A stretch of 8,852 nt of DNA from JANLQX01 sp031381685 (GTDB lineage: Bacteria > Actinomycetota > Acidimicrobiia > Acidimicrobiales > JANYDT01), in assembly GCA_031381685.1 (NCBI GenBank), contig JANMYF010000361.1, positions 1 to 8,852 on the forward strand, given 5' to 3'. Positions 6,334-8,852 of the stretch are shown here, in pieces. The position numbers were made by a program, and so were the translations under genes. The notes under the pieces were generated by a model. That model saw only the letters and a list, made by a program, of their open reading frames with translations, was not told the origin of the DNA and did no database searches. The first letter of the stretch is position 1. Every line of letters starts with the position of its first letter.

Positions 6334-7333
6334 CAACTGGCTGGGCTCCAACGTCGAGGAAGCGATCGAGCCGGATCTTCCGATCGTCGATCCGCATCAT
6401 CATCTGTGGGAACGAGAAGGTATGTCCACGTATCTTCTTCCGGACCTCCATGCCGACACTGGAGCGGGACACAACATCGAGGCCACGGTGTTCATGGAGT
6501 GCGCCTGGGGTTACCGTCTCGATGGTCCCGAACACCTGCGGCCCGTGGGGGAGACCGAGACACTTGCCGCCGATGCCGCCGCGAGTCGGGCGGCGCGTCG
6601 GGCCGACGGCCAACCGGCGGCAGTCATCAAGGGCATCGTGAGCTTCGCCGACATGATGCTCGGCGATGGCGTCGACGAGGTCCTGGAGGCGCACGAAGAG
6701 GCGGGGCAGGGACTGTTCCGAGGCATCCGGCACGCGACGGCGCACGATCCCGATCCTTCGATCCGACGGACGCACACGCGGCCCACTCCGCAGATCATGG
6801 CGGAGCCGGCCTTCCGGGCGGGCGTGCGGCGACTCGCCGCGAGAGGCCATTCCTTCGACGCATGGTTGTACCACCCGCAGATCCCCGAATACACCGAACT
6901 GGCGCGCGCCGTGCCCGAGGGGACATTCGTCCTCGACCACCTTGGCGGGATGCTCGGGGTCGGCCCGTACGAAGGTAGGCGCGCAGATGTTCTCGCGCAG
7001 TGGCGGGTGGATCTCGCCGAACTCGCCAGCTGCCCGAACGTCAACCTCAAGGTCGGTGGGATCGGGATGGTGATCTTCGGCCTCGGGTTCGAGCATCAGC
7101 CGACGGCACCTTCGAGCGAAGACCTCGTCGAGGCGTGGGGCGGACCGATCTCCTATGCGATCGAGCAGTTCGGTGCCGATCGTTGCATGTTCGAGTCGAA
7201 CTTTCCGGTCGACAAGATGTCGTGCAGCTACGTCACGCTGTGGAACACGTTCAAGCGGATCGCCGCCGGCGCCAGCGCGTCGGAGAAGGCCGCCTTGTTC
7301 CACGACACGGCGACCCGGGTCTACCGGCTCTGA
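6317..7333 (+). CDS. Amidohydrolase family protein (amidohydrolase 2 / COG3618-like TIM barrel)
   Basis: Predicted cytoplasmic metal-dependent hydrolase of the amidohydrolase superfamily; substrate unknown, with lactonases and decarboxylases among relatives. The 338-residue protein opens with MYVWDDNWLGSNVEEAIEPD and then IVDPHHHLWE, whose His27 and His29 form the metal-binding HxH at the end of strand 1. Later family elements are FDAWLYHPQIPE, FVLDHLGG, and near the end CMFESNFPVDK, with the probable active-site region around the SNFP segment. The reading frame extends back to GTG 6197, but that part reads through lysozyme coding sequence and gives an Arg-rich stretch foreign to the family. 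ATG 6317 is preferred, with a -10-like box before it; ATG 6305 is an alternative. It converges with the nitroreductase 24 bases downstream. Confidence 0.9.
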   Translation: MYVWDDNWLGSNVEEAIEPDLPIVDPHHHLWEREGMSTYLLPDLHADTGAGHNIEATVFMECAWGYRLDGPEHLRPVGETETLAADAAASRAARRADGQPAAVIKGIVSFADMMLGDGVDEVLEAHEEAGQGLFRGIRHATAHDPDPSIRRTHTRPTPQIMAEPAFRAGVRRLAARGHSFDAWLYHPQIPEYTELARAVPEGTFVLDHLGGMLGVGPYEGRRADVLAQWRVDLAELASCPNVNLKVGGIGMVIFGLGFEHQPTAPSSEDLVEAWGGPISYAIEQFGADRCMFESNFPVDKMSCSYVTLWNTFKRIAAGASASEKAALFHDTATRVYRL

Positions 7334-7361
7334 GCGGAGACGAAGAGCTGACGCCGCTCAG
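7330..7361. terminator. Inverted repeat spanning the two convergent stop codons
   Basis: CTGAGCGG (7330-7337) and CCGCTCAG (7354-7361) form a perfect 8-bp inverted repeat around 16 bases. The left arm contains the TGA of the amidohydrolase (7331-7333). The right arm contains the TGA of the nitroreductase read from the other strand (7360-7358). It may act as a bidirectional 3'-end hairpin, but neither strand has a following T-run, so factor-independent termination is doubtful. Confidence 0.4.
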
Positions 7362-7996
7362 CGAATCGGGTTCTTGTACGTGTCGAGGTAGGTGATCTCC
7401 TCGATCGGGCCGCGGGCCGCCGGCTTGAAGTCGGTGCCGAGGGTGTACGCAACGGGAAGCAGGCCGGCCTGGCTCATGTGGTCGGGGATGCCGAGCAGTT
7501 CAGCGGCCTCCTTCTCGAGGCCGAGGTGGATCGTCGTGTAACAGCTTCCGAGACCGCGGCTTCGGAGCGCGAGCTGAAAGCTCCACATGGCCGGGATGAT
7601 CGACCCGAAGAAGCCGGCGGCCTGGCTCACGTCGGCCGGACGACCGATGATGAGCGGAATGACCATCACCGGCACCCGTCCGAGGTTCTCGGCCAGGAAG
7701 GTGGCGGAGTCCATGACCCGACCGGTCTGCGTGCCTGCTTCGGCGTTTGCGGCGGCGGTCTTCAAGTACTCGCCGCCAGCACGGTTGTATATGTCGGCCA
7801 GAGCCGTCTTCTTGGCCTGGTCGCGTACGACCATCCAGCGCCAACCCTGTCGGTTGGAACCGGTCGGTGCCTGAACGGCGAGGCGCAGGCAGTCGAGCAG
7901 GGCATCGTCGGGCACCGGCTTGTCGAAGTCGAGGCGCTTGCGGACCGCCCGGGTGGTCGAGAGCAGTGCGTCGGTCTGGGCGAGGTCGAAGTCCAT
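7358..7996 (-). CDS. Nitroreductase family protein (FMN-dependent oxidoreductase)
   Basis: Predicted FMN-binding oxidoreductase of the nitroreductase fold, usually a homodimer using NAD(P)H; the natural substrate cannot be read from sequence. Its 212 residues fit the family. FMN-contact elements are visible: TTRAVRKRL (14-22), with Arg16 and Arg19/Lys20 for the phosphate; APTGSNRQGWRW (43-54); and GSIIPAMWSFQLALRSRGLGS (131-151), the helix and Gly motif near the C-terminal half. LLPVAYTLG (179-187) is the usual late strand. ATG 7996 is well supported by GGGAGG at 8011-8006, nine bases upstream, and by a family-like N-terminus. It is divergent from the small membrane protein and convergent with the amidohydrolase, so it is probably a single-gene transcript. 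Confidence 0.93.
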   Translation of the reverse strand: MDFDLAQTDALLSTTRAVRKRLDFDKPVPDDALLDCLRLAVQAPTGSNRQGWRWMVVRDQAKKTALADIYNRAGGEYLKTAAANAEAGTQTGRVMDSATFLAENLGRVPVMVIPLIIGRPADVSQAAGFFGSIIPAMWSFQLALRSRGLGSCYTTIHLGLEKEAAELLGIPDHMSQAGLLPVAYTLGTDFKPAARGPIEEITYLDTYKNPIR

Positions 7997-8005
7997 GGGT
8001 TTCAG

Positions 8006-8011
8006 CCTCCC
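8006..8011 (-). promoter_or_regulatory. Ribosome binding site of the nitroreductase gene
   Basis: On the minus strand GGGAGG lies nine bases before the ATG at 7996. This gene therefore has a normal leader, unlike several neighbours. Confidence 0.7.
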
Positions 8012-8048
8012 TCATGAACGGCTTCGCCCGCCAAGCGTCCACCGCCTG

Positions 8049-8086
8049 TCGAACCGGCCCGGTCGCCGACTGTAAGACTCGCTCCG
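8049..8086 (+). promoter_or_regulatory. Probable leaderless promoter of the small membrane protein
   Basis: TAAGAC (8073-8078, reading TGTAAGACT with its flanks) lies eight bases before the ATG at 8087. A weak -35-like TCGAAC is at 8049-8054 with an 18-base spacer. Within the spacer is an 11-base palindrome, ACCGGCCCGGT (8053-8063), which could bind a regulator or be chance in GC-rich DNA. No Shine-Dalgarno precedes the ATG. Confidence 0.42.
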
Positions 8087-8350
8087 ATGAATGGCGCGGA
8101 GCAATCGGACGAAACGGCGACGAGTAGCGACCTTGACCATCGAGGGGAGCGTCGGCTTTCGGCACGTGAGTCGTTCGTCTGGTACGCCATTGCCGCGGTC
8201 ACCTACATCGGTTTTGGCACATGGGAGAAGGTCTTGCTCACGTGGTTCATCGGTCCGGCGTGGTTGGTTGCCACGTTGACGTTCGGTCCGCGTCTGTGGG
8301 ATCGTCTCCGAGGACACACTCCTACGCGCGCTGATGAAATGCTCCCATGA
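8087..8350 (+). CDS. Small membrane protein of unknown function, 87 aa
   Basis: I do not recognise a named family. The 87-residue protein has a charged, hydrophilic N-terminus (about 1-27, rich in Asp, Glu and Arg). One hydrophobic segment follows (about 30-44, FVWYAIAAVTYIGFG) and a second (about 50-67, VLLTWFIGPAWLVATLTFG), separated by TWEK, so it is probably a two-helix hairpin in the membrane. A short charged C-terminal tail, RLWDRLRGHTPTRADEM, ends it. Its stop TGA (8348-8350) overlaps the next gene's ATG in an ATGA junction, so the two are very likely cotranscribed and translationally coupled. That coupling and the promoter-like box before it support a real gene. Function is unknown. 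Confidence 0.82.
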   Translation: MNGAEQSDETATSSDLDHRGERRLSARESFVWYAIAAVTYIGFGTWEKVLLTWFIGPAWLVATLTFGPRLWDRLRGHTPTRADEMLP

Positions 8351-8852
8351 GTTGGGCCGCGCATCAGTTCGAGACCTATGCCGTCATGGCGCACCTTCCC
8401 AAGAAGATGCGCGGCAAGGTCAGCTACTTCGCGGTCTACCTCGGCGATTTCATGCCCGACTTCCTCGCCAAGTTCTGGGTGTACGGCATCACCATCAACG
8501 GCAAGCGCTACGGCGCATCGGTACCCGAGCGCTGGCACCGCGGCTGGCCCGGCATGGGCTTCACCCACACGCTCGGCTTCGGGATCATGCTGACGTTCGG
8601 GCTGTGGTTCTGGAAGCGCAACCGGGCATGGGCCGTCGGGTTCGTGCTCGGCTATGCCGCACACGCGCTCACCGACGTGAACGACAGTGTCGGCACCATG
8701 CTCCTGTTCCCGTTCAGCACGTTGAACTGGACGATCGAAACGTGGGCGTACGCCGCGACCAAGGCGGGTGGGAAGTACTTCGACGCCGCCGCGTACTACT
8801 CGTCGTTCGGTCTGGTGATGGATCTCTTCTGGCTCGGCGTCGTGCTGGCCTC
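8347..8852 (+). CDS. YdjM/DUF457-like membrane metal-dependent hydrolase, N-terminal part (runs off window)
   Basis: The 168 visible residues start MSWAAHQFETYAVMAHLPKK and continue past the window edge. Conserved polar motifs of membrane-bound metal-dependent hydrolases of the YdjM/DUF457 kind appear in order: GDFMPDF (33-39), HRG (64-66), FTHT (72-75), and GYAAHALTDVNDSVG (102-116) followed by a FPF element. These His and Asp residues are the likely metal ligands. Hydrophobic stretches at about 76-88, 95-107 and 151-168 suggest several membrane helices. The ATG overlaps the upstream stop as ATGA, with no independent Shine-Dalgarno, so translation is probably coupled. The family's substrate is not established. 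Assignment rests on motif order, without a search. Confidence 0.75.
   Translation, partial: MSWAAHQFETYAVMAHLPKKMRGKVSYFAVYLGDFMPDFLAKFWVYGITINGKRYGASVPERWHRGWPGMGFTHTLGFGIMLTFGLWFWKRNRAWAVGFVLGYAAHALTDVNDSVGTMLLFPFSTLNWTIETWAYAATKAGGKYFDAAAYYSSFGLVMDLFWLGVVLA

Noticed and set aside
6239..7303. 354-codon minus-strand frame opposite the amidohydrolase
   Set aside because: Composition-driven shadow; the plus strand carries the HxH and SNFP family motifs.
1..8852. Defence, toxin-antitoxin, phage or mobile cassette
   Set aside because: No integrase, transposase, restriction, CRISPR, toxin or phage structural motif was found, and base composition looks even across the genes.

Overview
The window is GC-rich, densely coded bacterial chromosome. 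The protein types, the frequent GTG/TTG starts and start codons placed 6-8 bases after a TAnnnT-like -10 box suggest an actinobacterium. A deep lineage such as Acidimicrobiia is my guess from general impression, not a demonstrated placement. I see no tRNA, rRNA, CRISPR array, transposase or phage gene. The content is mostly housekeeping; the unusual material is in the promoters and gene junctions.

Layout: (1) 1-1842 holds the 3' end of groES, complete groEL with a Gly-Met tail, and a strong UUCG-capped terminator. (2) 1858-2763 (minus) is a RarD/EamA transporter. (3) 2764-2924 is the divergent control region between rarD and the next operon. Its centre is an 78-bp imperfect palindrome built from four TGGGTC(A/G)GC half-sites. 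(4) 2925-3811 is a two-gene operon: a 50-residue protein of unknown function and a Nudix hydrolase of the CoA-pyrophosphatase type. (5) 3812-3985 is a gene-free stretch with inverted and direct repeats, ending in the guaA promoter. (6) 3986-7333 holds guaA (GMP synthase, TTG start), a membrane-anchored GH25 lysozyme overlapping its stop codon, and an amidohydrolase whose probable promoter and start lie inside the lysozyme gene's 3' end. (7) 7358-7996 (minus) is a nitroreductase-family flavoprotein, convergent with the amidohydrolase; one inverted repeat includes both stop codons. (8) 8087-8852 is a two-gene unit: a small two-helix membrane protein and, through an ATGA overlap, a YdjM/DUF457-like membrane hydrolase that runs off the window.

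How the genes relate: GroES/GroEL form the chaperonin. GuaA makes GMP. The Nudix enzyme probably clears CoA or related nucleotides. The lysozyme probably acts on peptidoglycan outside the membrane. The most interesting points are the rarD/Nudix palindrome, the repeated leaderless-promoter arrangement, the repeats upstream of guaA, and the two small unknown proteins each tied to an enzyme gene. I did not find convincing evidence of a new defence or mobile system.
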